Part shown: one piece after another, positions 9,673-17,806 of the stretch
How the letters are laid out: every line of letters starts with the position of its first letter
Numbering within the stretch: the stretch's first letter is position 1
Source of the DNA: Cristatella mucedo
Lineage: Eukaryota; Bryozoa; Phylactolaemata; Cristatellidae
DNA length: 20,000 bases
Assembly (NCBI GenBank): GCA_009760855.2
Contig: WPIO01000041.1
Coordinates: 2,685,001 to 2,705,000, forward strand
Direction of reading: 5' to 3'
The notes under the pieces: generated by a model
The model's input: the letters and a program-made list of their open reading frames with translations, nothing else
Database searches by the model: none
What the model was told of the DNA's origin: nothing
Translations under genes and position numbers: made by a program

Positions 9673-9734
9673 AGTGGCAGCGGCCAGGGACGGGAAAAAT
9701 GCCGTGGGCGTGGCCTACGACTCCAAGATTGCCG
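9649..9734 (+). CDS. PCSK2: PC2 exon with catalytic His
   Basis: An 86-bp exon after TCTATTGCAG and before GCCG|GTAAGC, phase 2 in and phase 1 out. With the previous exon it gives N-S-HGTRCAGEVAAA, then RDGKNAVGVAYDSKIA. The catalytic His is at 9650-9652. Human PC2 has SHGTRCAGEV and GVAYNSKVAG here. The loop between AAA and VGVAY is one residue shorter than in human PC2 and lacks the Cys (ICG in human) that pairs with a Cys near the active Ser. The 3' splice site is the last of three tandem look-alikes. Confidence 0.93.
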
Positions 9735-10146
9735 GTAAGCAGCCCTCTGGCCGTGCCTTCGCACCTGCAAGCTCACCCTTAGAGTACCTTGTCCTGTCAC
9801 CCTCGTGCCTCGTCGCCCTCGCATGTAGTGCCTCGGGCCCTGAATCACGCCCGTGGGGGTGTGAGGAGCTCGAACTTCGCAACCCCGGATCAAGCGGGTG
9901 CGCCAGCCGCCAAGGCCCTTCAGCTGCACTACAAATGAGACTTTCGAGTCAGCCAAAGTACGCTTCGCGCCATCGGGCGCTGACTATCGAGCACCTTGCG
10001 CTCGCACCGTTGCTAACGAAGCAGGCGCCGAGCCAGCCGCTCGGTTGCCCTCGGGGTCCGGTAGTTCATGCGGCCTCCACAGTCGGACCGACGCGGCTGG
10101 CGCCACTCCGCTCTCAATAAGCCCCGGCTGGGCTGCTGCGTTGTAG

Positions 10147-10322
10147 CGCTTCGAATGCTCGATCAGCCCTTCATGACAGATATCATCGAAGCCAAGTCGC
10201 TCGGCCACAGACAGGACCTTATAGACATCTACAGTGCCTCGTGGGGCCCAAAAGACAACGGTTTCACTGTCGACGGCCCCCGGATGCTTACCCAGCGGGC
10301 CATCGTCCGAGGCATCAACCAC
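10147..10322 (+). CDS. PCSK2: PC2 exon, RMLDQPFMTDIIEA segment
   Basis: A 176-bp exon after GCGTTGTAG and before CAC|GTGAGC, phase 1 in and phase 0 out. It encodes RMLDQPFMTDIIEAKSLG, then LIDIYSASWGPKDNGFTVDG and ends at RGINH. RMLDQPFMTDIIEA is identical to human PC2 and IDIYSASWGP is a core PC motif. The junction codon is GCG (Ala) where human PC2 has Gly. A weaker match (MLTQRAIVRGIN versus ELTLQAMADGVN) occurs near its end. Confidence 0.95.
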
Positions 10323-10640
10323 GTGAGCTTCCCGGCCGGCATCGACACCGGCCTGCTATGAGGCTAGCTCTGAAGACGAGCGCCAGCCCTTTCGAGCCGT
10401 TATGCGTGGTGTGGGAGGGGCTCAGCTGACCTGTCTCATTGTCGATCCTGAAGAGTCTCGATCAGGGGAGCAAACGTTCTATGCCGGTCGGCTCTGGCCC
10501 GATTAAAGTTTTGCATAGCGCATAGCGTTTACCCCAAAGCACCCCAAAGCGACCTCGTCTCCCTCACCCAGCCCTCTCCGGCTCAGAAGCCTGTTTGCAG
10601 CGCCGCCAGATGCATGCTCGCCGCCGCCGGCTCGCTTCAG

Positions 10641-10856
10641 GGTCGGCGAGGAAAGGGCAGCGTTTACGTGTGGGCGTCGGGCGACGGCGGTCCGATGGAC
10701 GATTGCAACTGCGACGGTTACACGGCCTCGATGTGGACGATCTCCATTAACTCAGTGACGAACGACGGCGAGACGGCGCAGTACGACGAGTCCTGTAGCT
10801 CCACGCTGGCGTCCACGTTCAGCAACGGCAAGGCGGGCTTCATCGACGCTGGAGTG
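10641..10856 (+). CDS. PCSK2: PC2 exon with the oxyanion-hole Asp
   Basis: A 216-bp exon after CTCGCTTCAG and before GTG|GTGAGC, phase 0 at both ends. It encodes GKGSVYVWASGDGG, DDCNCDGYTASMWTISINS, and YDESCSSTLASTFSNG. The Asp in ASGDGG (10683-10685) marks PC2: other members of the family have Asn at the oxyanion hole. The Cys residues in CNCDGY and ESCSS, which form the second family disulfide, are present. A GA-rich tract starts only about 40 bp after the donor. Confidence 0.96.
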
Positions 10857-10892
10857 GTGAGCTCGCTAGAGTCTCTCGAGAGTCTGAAAGAC

Positions 10893-10905
10893 GGGTGGAG
10901 AGGGA

Positions 10906-10975
<70 letters not shown>

Positions 10976-10990
10976 AGAGAAAGAGAGACA
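10893..10990 (+). repeat. (GA)n microsatellite next to a 5' splice site
   Basis: Purine-rich sequence with pure (GA)n at about 10912-10971. It lies in the 803-nt intron before the catalytic-Ser exon, about 55 nt downstream of the donor. It is complementary to the long (CT)n tract at 8109-8572 two or more introns earlier in the same transcript. Confidence 0.95.
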
Positions 10991-11046
10991 TAGAAAGACG
11001 GTTACGAGAGCGGTGAAACTGATGGACAGACAGAAAGAGCAACAGA

Positions 11047-11315
11047 GACAACGACATCTACTCTCCAACTGCCGACTATGGCACATCTTGTTCAGCGGTC
11101 CTGAACTGCTACTTCTATGCTACTCACTACCTCAACTGCTCTTCTAACTCTGCTATGCTTCCCACTTTCTCTTTGTTGCGTGAGACGAAGTCTGTTGGCT
11201 ACCGAATGCGTACCGAAAGCCGCTTAGGCTGTGAGTGCGCTATACAAAACTCTCCTGCGTAACATGGTCTTTATGACTTTGTGGAGTTACCGACGGAGAT
11301 ACATTACATTACATT
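11047..11315 (+). repeat. Left arm of a large inverted repeat; interspersed element ending in (ACATT)n
   Basis: About 270 bp that matches the reverse complement of 12980-13251 with roughly 85-90% identity by eye. Shared blocks include CTTCCCACTTTCTCTTTGTT, GCGTGAGACGAAGTCTGTTG and TATACAAAACTCTCCTGCGT. The end, GGAGATACATTACATTACAT, is a short pentamer tail, so both arms look like copies of one retroposed element in opposite orientation. It lies in the intron before the catalytic-Ser exon. Confidence 0.9.
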
Positions 11316-11659
11316 AGAGACGGGAAGGTGAATGCACGAATGACGGAGGGAGACGACGAGCCGTGCAATGGCGGCTGGCTGCTGCTGAGAGGGGCGCATG
11401 GCTCAGCTGAGGAGTTCCTTGGGACCTACCCAAGAATACTAGAAATATTTGGAATGAACGTGTGGAATGCAAGGAATGCACGAAAAGGTGTATGCTTTCT
11501 TTAATTTGTCGAGCCCTCAGTTTCCGGCGATGCGCTCGGGTTGGAGTTCCGACGGGTAACTCGCCCCGGGCGGTTCTAGCGAAAACTAGCCGCACCGCCG
11601 CCCGCCACCGTGCAAAATAATGACTCGCCACTTTTGCTCTGCTTCGCATCTCGCTTTAG
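11316..11659. other. Intronic sequence upstream of the Ser exon
   Basis: No repeat or gene was recognised. It contains GGAATGAACGTGTGGAATGC with some similarity to AATGCA/AATGTA-rich sequence at 12760-12840, which suggests another diverged repeat. It ends in a modest 3' splice site, ATCTCGCTTTAG. Confidence 0.35.
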
Positions 11660-11760
11660 GCTACGACGGACTTGTTCGGAAGAGTAACGACCAAGCACTC
11701 AGGAACTTCGGCTGCAGCGCCTGAGGCCGCTGGCGTGTTCGCCTTGGCGCTCGAAGCGAA
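11660..11760 (+). CDS. PCSK2: PC2 exon with catalytic Ser
   Basis: A 101-bp exon with phase 0 in and phase 2 out, between TCGCTTTAG and GCGAA|GTAAGC. It encodes ATTDLFGRVTTKHSGTSAAA and then PEAAGVFALALEAN, the last Asn shared with the next exon. The active-site Ser is in SGTS, at 11708-11710. Human PC2 has ATTDLYGNCTLRHSGTSAAA and the same PEAAGVFALALEAN, so the call is firm. The Cys of YGNC is Val here (11684-11686), matching the loss of its partner in the His exon. The exon is too short to stand out as an open reading frame and was found by joining splice sites in phase. Confidence 0.95.
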
Positions 11761-11981
11761 GTAAGCTCGGCGGCCGCTTTTTCAAGCCGTTTCGGAGGCG
11801 ATGGCCGTGGCGGCAGCTAAAACGGGCGCCGGCTAAAGTCGTAGTCGGCCTGCCGCAGGCGCGCAAGCTCCGAACACGAGGCCACACGTCCGAGGGCTTT
11901 CAAGTTTGATAGCTCCGTGCTCTCGCTCTCTGCGCCCGCCAGCCGCTGGGGCTCGTACGCTGCATTCGGCGGTCGTTGCAG

Positions 11982-12215
11982 TCCAAACATCACGTGGCGA
12001 GACCTGCAGCATCTCGTCGTGCTGACGTCGAAGCGAAACTACCTGCACGACGGCCATGGGCGGCACCAGTGGAGGATGAACGGCGCGGGGCTCGAGTTCA
12101 ACCACCTGTTCGGCTTCGGTGTGCTCGACGCAGGTGACATGGTCGACCTGGCGTCCGTCTGGAGGCCGCTGCCCGAGCGCTTCCACTGCGACTCGGGCCT
12201 CATTCTCGTCAACAG
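11982..12215 (+). CDS. PCSK2: PC2 exon, end of catalytic domain and start of P domain
   Basis: A 234-bp exon after GTCGTTGCAG, phase 2 in and phase 2 out. It encodes PNITWRDLQHLVVLTSKRN, GLEFNHLFGFGVLDAG and PERFHCDSGLILVN. Human PC2 has TWRDMQHLTVLTSKRN, GLEFNHLFGYGVLDAG and PERFHC. The His-Cys of FHC supplies one Cys of the P-domain disulfide. The donor is AG|GCAAGA, a GC donor, and phase 2 then matches the next exon exactly (AG plus G gives Arg). The P domain stabilises the catalytic domain and tunes its pH and calcium dependence in this family. Confidence 0.93.
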
Positions 12216-12221
12216 GCAAGA
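12216..12221 (+). other. GC 5' splice site
   Basis: AACAG|GCAAGA. Apart from the C it fits the donor consensus closely, as known functional GC donors do. No GT donor in the right phase gives a better join: reading on past it adds unrelated residues and reaches no PC2 sequence. The intron would be 12216-14139, 1924 nt, ending TTTCGTTGCAG. Confidence 0.75.
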
Positions 12222-12979
12222 GCTGCTCCGCCCCCTCCTGCCGCCCCCCCTGCTTCAACGCGAGCACCTCCGCCCGAAATGGAAGAACGCAGCAATAGGT
12301 GGTAAATTTGTTCTGAAGCTTCGCCTTTTAGCGGAGTTATTTAATGTATCATATTGATTTGAGGACGGCCAACGGTGTTGCTAGTGCTGAGATAATGGCT
12401 ATTTAGATCCAGATCCGTCGACCGACTTTGCAGCGTTCTTTAGCAGCTGCGCCCGTGCAATTAGCAAAGATGCTTTAGCAAACTTGAGCAAATTATGCAA
12501 GACATGCAGTCACTGACCGGAAGTCTGCGGGACTCGGCCATCTATCGCAGATGGGCCACAGATTTAGTCAGCGGCGCGAACGTCGTGATCGGTTAGCGGA
12601 GATTGACGAAAATCGGCAAACGAGTCTGTGCTCTGAGAGGAGCAGGAGCGAGTGATTGAGAGCAGCTACGGAGAGGCTGCTACGGAGAGGCAGCTACGCC
12701 TACAGCGCCGAAGCAGCAGCTGCTGCTGCTGCTCATCGGTAGAGTTTGCAGGGAACTACAGAAGAATGCACGGCATGTACTGAATGAAAGGAATGTACCA
12801 CATGAACATGTATGGAATTAATTGAATGTGCTGAAATTAATCAATGGTATGTACGGGTAGGCAATTATTGTCACATACAGAATGAATGCACCGCAGCCAG
12901 AATTATCCGGGGGCTCCAGGTTATCTTGAGCCTCCAGACAATCGAGGCGGCAATGCCCGATTGGAGGTCCTAGCGCTAT
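12222..12979. other. Intronic sequence with short simple repeats
   Basis: No gene recognised. It contains a partial duplication around 12664-12700 (CTACGGAGAGGC twice) and a CAG/CTG-type palindrome at 12711-12733 (AGCAGCAGCTGCTGCTGCT). AATG-rich sequence at 12760-12845 may be an old repeat. Confidence 0.4.
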
Positions 12980-13251
12980 TGTAATGTAATGTATCTCCGC
13001 CTGTAACTCCACAAAGCCATAAAGACTATGTGGGCATTTTACGCAGGAGAGTTTTGTATAGTGCACTAACAGCCTAAGCGGCTTTCGGTACGAATTCGGT
13101 AGCCAACAGACTTCGTCTCACGCAACAAAGAGAAAGTGGGAAGCATAGCAGAGAAAGGAGAGCAGTTGAGGTAGTGAGTGGCATGGAAGTAGCAGCTCAG
13201 GACCGCTGAAAAGAATGAGCCATCGTCGGCAGCAGGGGAGTAGTTGTCGTT
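12980..13251 (-). repeat. Right arm of the large inverted repeat
   Basis: The minus strand matches 11047-11315. The + strand begins TGTAATGTAATGTATCTCCG, the reverse of the pentamer tail, and ends near GCAGCAGGGGAGTAGTTGTC. Differences are scattered substitutions and a small insertion near 13030. It lies in the intron after the P-domain exon, so the two arms enclose the exons at 11660 and 11982. Confidence 0.9.
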
Positions 13252-13337
13252 GCGTAAGAATTGTGGAAGCGAGTTCCTAACCGGGTCGTACAGAAGAGAG
13301 ATTGAAATACCGAGAAAAAATTAAGGATGGAAATACA

Positions 13338-13401
13338 GCGAGAGAGATTCAGACGGAGAGACAGAGAGAGAAAGAGAGCGAGAGAGAAAGAGAGAGGGAG
13401 A

Positions 13402-13480
<79 letters not shown>

Positions 13481-13497
13481 GAAGAGAGAGAGAAAGT
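13338..13497 (+). repeat. (GA)n microsatellite
   Basis: Purine-only or nearly so, with a pure (AG)n core at 13405-13475. It is intronic. Glu-Arg and Ser-Leu open frames across it are artefacts. Confidence 0.95.
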
Positions 13498-13751
13498 ATT
13501 TGGGCTGACAGTGTTGCTGTTTGAGCTGGCAGCACTCGTGCGAGGAAGCTAACCGAGAGCTGCCAAGTCGTGGAATTCGACAGAAGAAGCAAAGCAGACA
13601 GCCCCCTTAGAGAAGCCTGAAGCCCCCTCGAAGCCTTAGCGATACGCTCCACGAATGATTAGCATTGCTAAGCAACGCACTCTACCAAACAAGATTTGCA
13701 GCACTATCGAGCGCTGTTTAACTGAAGCGGGCTACACACACGTGAGAAATC

Positions 13752-13957
13752 GGCAGTGTCCGGGAAAGGAGCGACGACAGCACCCGGGAAAGGAGTGACA
13801 GTATCAGAGAAAGGAGCGGCAGCGTCCGGGAAAGGAGCGGCAGTGTCCGGGAAAGGAGCGGCAGTCTGGGAAAGAAGCAACGACAGTACCCGGGAAAGGA
13901 GCGGCAGTATCAGAGAAAGGAGCGGCAGTATCAGAGAAAGGAGCTGCAGTGTCCGGG
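13752..13957 (+). repeat. Minisatellite, about nine 21-bp units
   Basis: Tandem units close to TCCGGGAAAGGAGCGGCAGT plus one base, with two variants: TCAGAGAAAGGAGCGGCAGT and CCCGGGAAAGGAGCGGCAGT. Most units are 21 bp, with single units of 22 and 24. It lies in the GC-AG intron about 180 bp before the next exon. It leaves open frames on both strands because 21 is a multiple of 3. No start or exon signal supports coding. Confidence 0.92.
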
Positions 13958-14139
13958 TGGGAGACCGCTGAAGTACAAGGACTAACAATAATCAGTAGCG
14001 CCAGCCACCGAATCTCAAGAGTTGATGCGCAGACGACGAGGAAATTCTTCTCGCATTACCAGTAGCCGCCATTGCAGCTAGATACACGGAAGCCGGGCCG
14101 GGCCATCTCGTCCCAACGGTCAATGCATTTTCGTTGCAG

Positions 14140-14304
14140 GTCGTTCAACGCAGAAAATCCGCTGCGAGTGACCGTGGACACGACCGCGTGCGAGGGGCAA
14201 AGGAATGAGGTTAACTTCCTCGAGCATGTCCAAGCCTTCATATCAGTCAAGGCTAGCCGCCGCGGAGACATCGTCATGTATCTCACCTCACCTATGAATA
14301 CCAG
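14140..14304 (+). CDS. PCSK2: PC2 exon, P domain with RRGD
   Basis: A 165-bp exon, phase 2 at both ends, after TTTCGTTGCAG and before ACCAG|GTGAGA. It encodes SFNAENPLRVTVDTTACEGQ, then NEVNFLEHVQAFISVKAS and RRGDIVMYLTSPMNT. Human PC2 matches at TTDACEG, YLEHVQAVITVNATRRGD and NMTSPMGTK. The Cys of ACEG completes the P-domain disulfide with FHC from the previous exon. RRGD is conserved across proprotein convertases and is needed for folding in the family. Confidence 0.94.
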
Positions 14305-14579
14305 GTGAGATAGCGCTTGGTAGGCTTTGGCGGCTACCCGCGGGCTGCACTTTTGCTGCATCAGGTCGGAAGATTGTGAATGAGGCCGCATTCAGAGACA
14401 TGTCTCATACGTACTATTCGTCAAGGAAACCGTTGCCGAGTAGGGTTCTTAAGTTAAACCAGGCTAAGCTTGGCAATCGGAAGCTCGCTTGCCATCACCT
14501 TGCTGGTTCACGTCGGCGGTGGCTGTCCTACTGTTCAGTCACTGTCATTAGATCAGCGTCTTTATCATGGCCGCCGTAG

Positions 14580-14877
14580 ATCTATAATACTCAATAAGCG
14601 ACCGAAGGACGCCGACAGCAGAGTCGGCTTTCTGAAATGGCCGTTCATGACGACTCAGTCGTGGGCTGAGAATCCTAAGGGTCAGTGGCTACTGGAAGTC
14701 ACTCTGGCCAGCGACGACAGAAAATCAGAAGGCTTTCTGCGAGACTTCACCCTCGTCCTGCATGGCACTCGTGTGTCGCCGTACCTGCCGCAGAAGGACG
14801 ACGGGAATGATCGCACCAAACTCAGTCTGGCGAAAAGATTGCATGTCGGACCTAAATTTAGGTCCGTCAGCATGTAG
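14580..14877 (+). CDS. PCSK2: PC2 last coding exon
   Basis: A 298-bp exon with phase 2 in, after CCGCCGTAG, and a TAG stop at 14875-14877. It encodes SIILNKRPKDADSRVGFLKW, PFMTTQSWAENPKGQWLLEV, and FTLVLHGTRVSPYL. Human PC2 reads SILLSRRPRDDDSKVGFDKW, PFMTTHTWGE and LMLHGTQSAPYI. After TKLSLAKRL the tail is LHVGPKFRSVSM and stop, shorter than the human tail, which continues as a charged helix. Part of this tail is encoded by a perfect palindrome. A cryptic donor at TTTAG|GTCCGT could instead splice to an unseen terminal exon, but it is weak, so I prefer the in-frame stop. Confidence 0.88.
14847..14866. repeat. 20-bp perfect palindrome in the last codons of PC2
   Basis: CGGACCTAAATTTAGGTCCG is self-complementary over its whole length and is flanked by CATGT on the left and CATGT further right. 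It lies eight bases before the stop codon. It could fold in RNA or mark the join to a small inserted sequence. Confidence 0.9.
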
Positions 14878-15885
14878 GGCTAGCCAATGCGAGATGCTAA
14901 AATGTAAGTCGTAATGACGGAAATTTCGGAGAACGCATGAACGCCTAAGCCCGCACAATGACTCGACTTAGAAAGGGGGTACCAATTCTCTCAATACGCC
15001 ACCAACGATAGGCAAGATAGAAAACTCGCAAAGCTCCCAGAGCGGTAAGCTCAGCCCTCCAGACAGACTCGGCGAATGCTTACAATACACGAGCAGCGCA
15101 CCTGGCGTCTACTGCTGGTGGGTTCGACAGTTCACTCCCGGTATATTGGAGATGGCTACGCGAACGCACCGATCGCCAGACGGTGGCCACCTAGAATATA
15201 GGCCATCCTGAATATTAGCCATCACTTTTCTGGAAGTACCCTGGAAACCCAACTTTCGTTGGGATTTTGCTTTCTCGCACTTAATGGAATAATGCAGAAC
15301 GCAATTGCTAGCCTTCAAGTTCATCTCTGCAGGCGTCGTGCTAATTGAGCGCTCACCAAGGCTGTCGGCCTAATAGTGACCCCGTCAACAGAATGGCTGT
15401 TCTCTTGTGGGAACTTCTCTGCGTAAGACGTCAGCTACTCAGGCTCCTTTCATTTAGTCGAAGTCTTGGTGACCATCACTACTTGCAGTGGGCAACAAAA
15501 AATACTGCCTGCTATATGACTCAAAACCTCGACTGGGCTCGTTGAGTAAGAGCACCTTGCCTCAAGGCCACGACCCATGAGCATGACGCCCCAAGCATAG
15601 TTTGATTAGCAGCAAATGTCACAGATGTCGCTCATAGCTACTAATGTACATCAGTAACGAACAGGCATGACTGAAAAGGTCATTATGCTTGACAGCTTTC
15701 GCTAGCAAAAGTAAAGATTACCTGATTAAATAAAGGCGAACCTACTGCAAAAAAACCCGAATCTTGATCTGGTTCAACAAGTGCAAGCACCTGACCCTTG
15801 GCTATGACCAAGAGGCTTTAGCAAACTCAATCAATTATCCTAGAGAGACCATCCTAAAGATAAGATTAAGAACGAACTGTAGCCA
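14878..15885 (+). other. PC2 3' UTR and downstream flank, with a possible poly(A) signal
   Basis: No coding similarity was recognised in this kilobase. The first AATAAA after the stop codon that I found is at 15729-15734, followed by CTACTGCAAAAAAACCCG. If used, the 3' UTR would be about 870 nt. No clear GT-rich downstream element was seen, so the polyadenylation site is a guess. Confidence 0.4.
15729..15734 (+). promoter_or_regulatory. Candidate polyadenylation signal AATAAA
   Basis: Perfect hexamer, in the right orientation and at a plausible distance from the PC2 stop codon. Chance occurrence is possible. Confidence 0.35.
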
Positions 15886-16056
15886 TGGTAATATTTTTTG
15901 CTTGCCATGTCAGAAGAGGGCCACTGGAGCACACACCACTATCACCACAGCTTGCAGTGGCGATAAAGAATCGCCCACCGCAGGAATCGAACCCACGACC
16001 TCGGGACCGAGGTCGTGAAAGCAACCACCTTACCTAGTGTACCATCACGGCTCACC
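15886..16056 (-). mobile_element. tRNA-derived SINE (family 2)
   Basis: On the minus strand: GGTGAGCCGTGATGG, then TAGGTAAGGTGGTTGCTTTC, an 11-bp hairpin (CACGACCTCGG-GT/TC-CCGAGGTCGTG at 15994-16017), B box GGTTCGATTCC, and GCGGTGGGCGATTC. It matches the copies at 18887-19068 (same strand) and 19486-19660 (opposite strand). The long hairpin just 5' of the B box is more like the variable arm of a class II tRNA than of a class I tRNA. Confidence 0.85.
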
Positions 16057-16237
16057 AATATTCGCTACAGATGCTCGATGGCAATTGATAACAAATCGAC
16101 TAGTCGAGCGACCGAGTAATGCATTGCTGAGGTAGAGCTGGTAGCAGATTGATAGCAATTGCCTCCGGCAGCCGATGCTCGATACTTGCACGACCGGTAC
16201 TGCAGTGTGACATCACTACCATTCAATTGCATTTCAC

Positions 16238-16326
16238 TTTACAGCAAATGTAAAGCACCTAGAGAGAGATTAAGTTCTCTGAGGGCGCTTTATCAAGTGA
16301 ATTATTATTATTATTATTATTATCAC
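16238..16326 (+). mobile_element. LINE 3'-end fragment with (ATT)n tail, sense
   Basis: TTACAGCAAATGTAAAGCAC, CTAGAGAGAGATTAAGTTCT and TGAGGGCGCTTTATCAAGTG are followed by about eight ATT units. This is the sense strand of the family tail, clearly showing that the element ends in (ATT)n. Body sequence is missing, so it is very short. Confidence 0.88.
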
Positions 16327-16814
16327 ACAGCCAGAAACCATTACAGTGGTCACACGGGCTACGGCAATCTGCCACACCTAGGCTGCAAACAAGTTTATTA
16401 ATTGAACACAATAATTCACGTGCCCAAACAAGTTAACTAATTGAACACCATAAATCACGTGCTGTGCAGCCATGGTCAGCCTAACTACACTTTGACGGTT
16501 CAAACGAACTTCTGGTAACTAGCAACGAGAATCGTGTGCATCCTGTTCCGGTTGCTAGCAAGCCACAGGCCGATACACAGCAGCGCTACACTTGCGTATT
16601 TATACATCGAGTCTTGGTGCAAAGGTCATCTGCAGAAATGACTGACGCCTGCACGCTGCCGCTTCCTCCGGAGCTCATCGAAAAATCCACGAACGTCCTC
16701 CTCTCGTACCACCTGGACAAAAGATAGACAGTCAGTCGGACATGAAGGCCTGACTCGTTGCAAGCTAGATCTGGGGTTTCAGCTACAGCCGTCAAAGCAC
16801 TTCTGCAACCAAAA
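16327..16814. other. No gene recognised
   Basis: About 490 bp of flank. A short open stretch with ATG at 16638 (MTDACTLPLPPELIEKSTNV and nine more codons to TAG at 16725-16727) looks protein-like but has no recognised homologue and no donor at its end. A local duplication (AAGTTAATTAATTGAACAC-like, near 16390-16450) occurs twice. Confidence 0.3.
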
Positions 16815-16920
16815 CAAAAATGCTAGCTGATTAAGGAGCCTCATTTGTATAGCGGCAGAAGACCCCTCGCGGCTATCACCACCGTTGCAGGAGCAATAAA
16901 GGATCGCCCACTGCAGGAAC
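16815..16920 (-). mobile_element. SINE family 2 fragment lacking its tRNA head
   Basis: TGCTAGCTGATTAAGGAGCC, TTGTATAGCGGCAGAAGACC and AATAAAGGATCGCCCACTGC match the body of the copies at 18887 and 19486. The sequence stops at GCAGGAACT, where the B box would begin in other copies. The head has been lost or replaced by a LINE fragment that starts nearby. Confidence 0.75.
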
Positions 16921-16929
16921 TGTATGCGC

Positions 16930-17182
16930 ACCCGAGCAAATGTAAGAAACAGATTTTTTAGCTTCTTTATAAATGTCAAGTTGGGGGTCGATATCGCGAC
17001 GTCTGTATGAACGGACTTCCAGGCTTGGAGAGCATGTAAACTGAAGGGCATGGTCTCCTAAAGATTTGAGGTTGTTGAAAGCAGCGCTAAACAACAGAGG
17101 AGCAGGTCGCATGACGCTAGGCTTAATGCGAAAGTATTTCAGACAGATAGGTTGCAGCAAGATGATAAAGAGGCCTAAATAA
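16930..17182 (-). mobile_element. LINE ORF2 C-terminal fragment
   Basis: GACTTCCAGGCTTGGAGAGC then ATGTAAACTGAAGGGCATGG and TCCTAAAGATTTGAGGTTGT match the LINE sequence split between 17485-17516 and 17808-17860. It lacks the tail. Read on the minus strand it is the region around WNSLP at the ORF2 end, degenerate. Confidence 0.75.
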
Positions 17183-17516
17183 CGATGATAATAATACGTT
17201 TGATATAGAATCCTCAGAGAACTTAATCTCTTTCTAGGCACTTTAGATATGCTGTAAAGGAAGCATGACTATATGGTTAATGGTAGGATGCTCAATGAAC
17301 ATGCATAACATCGTTAGAGGTGCCAAGCACAGGGTCAGCATGCAAATATGGTTAGTGGCACGATGCAGAAGTGTCAGCTTGCAAAAGTACATAAAGGACA
17401 AATCACATGGACCCACTAAATACTGTGATAAATAGATGGATTTTATCTCCTTGTTTTATGTAGTCAGGGGATGTCGTGACGCCAGTCGGAAGTCAGTTCC
17501 AGGCTTTGGGAGCATG

Positions 17517-17806
17517 AATAATAATAATAATAATAATATTGCACTTGATAAAGCGCCCTCAGAGAACTTAATCTCTTTCTAGGCGCTTTACATTTGCTGC
17601 AAAGTGATACGCAATAGAATAGTAAGTAAAATCATGCTTGAAAAACAAACAAAATGAATAACATGGTTAGGGGTTACATGCACTGGGTCAGCATGCAAAT
17701 GTGGTTAGTGGCAGCATGAACAGTGTCAGCACGCATAAGCACATCGAGGACGAATCACAAGGACCCACTAAATGCTGTCCTAAATAGGTATGTTTTTAAG
17801 TTTCTT
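17517..17806 (-). mobile_element. Young LINE 3'-end copy inserted into the old LINE
   Basis: 290 bp matching 6881-7170 with two differences. The left flank ends GGGAGCATG and the right flank resumes TAAGCTAAAGGCACTG. The same join is uninterrupted at 17030-17053 (GAGCATGTAAACTGAAGGGC). At most 2 bp (TG) is duplicated, so target-site duplication is minimal. Confidence 0.9.

Noticed and set aside
12128-12136. Possible donor GCAG|GTGAC inside the 11982 exon
   Set aside because: The protein matches PC2 without a break across it (LDAGDMV), so no intron is needed.
13302-13652. Open frames over the GA repeat on both strands
   Set aside because: Low-complexity translation only.
13752-13957. CRISPR-like array
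   Set aside because: Units are adjacent 21-bp tandem repeats with no unique spacers, in an animal intron. It is a minisatellite.
16638-16727. Short protein-like ORF starting MTDACTLPLPPEL
   Set aside because: Only 29 codons, with no homologue recognised and no splice donor at its end. A possible short 5' exon or chance, not supportable.
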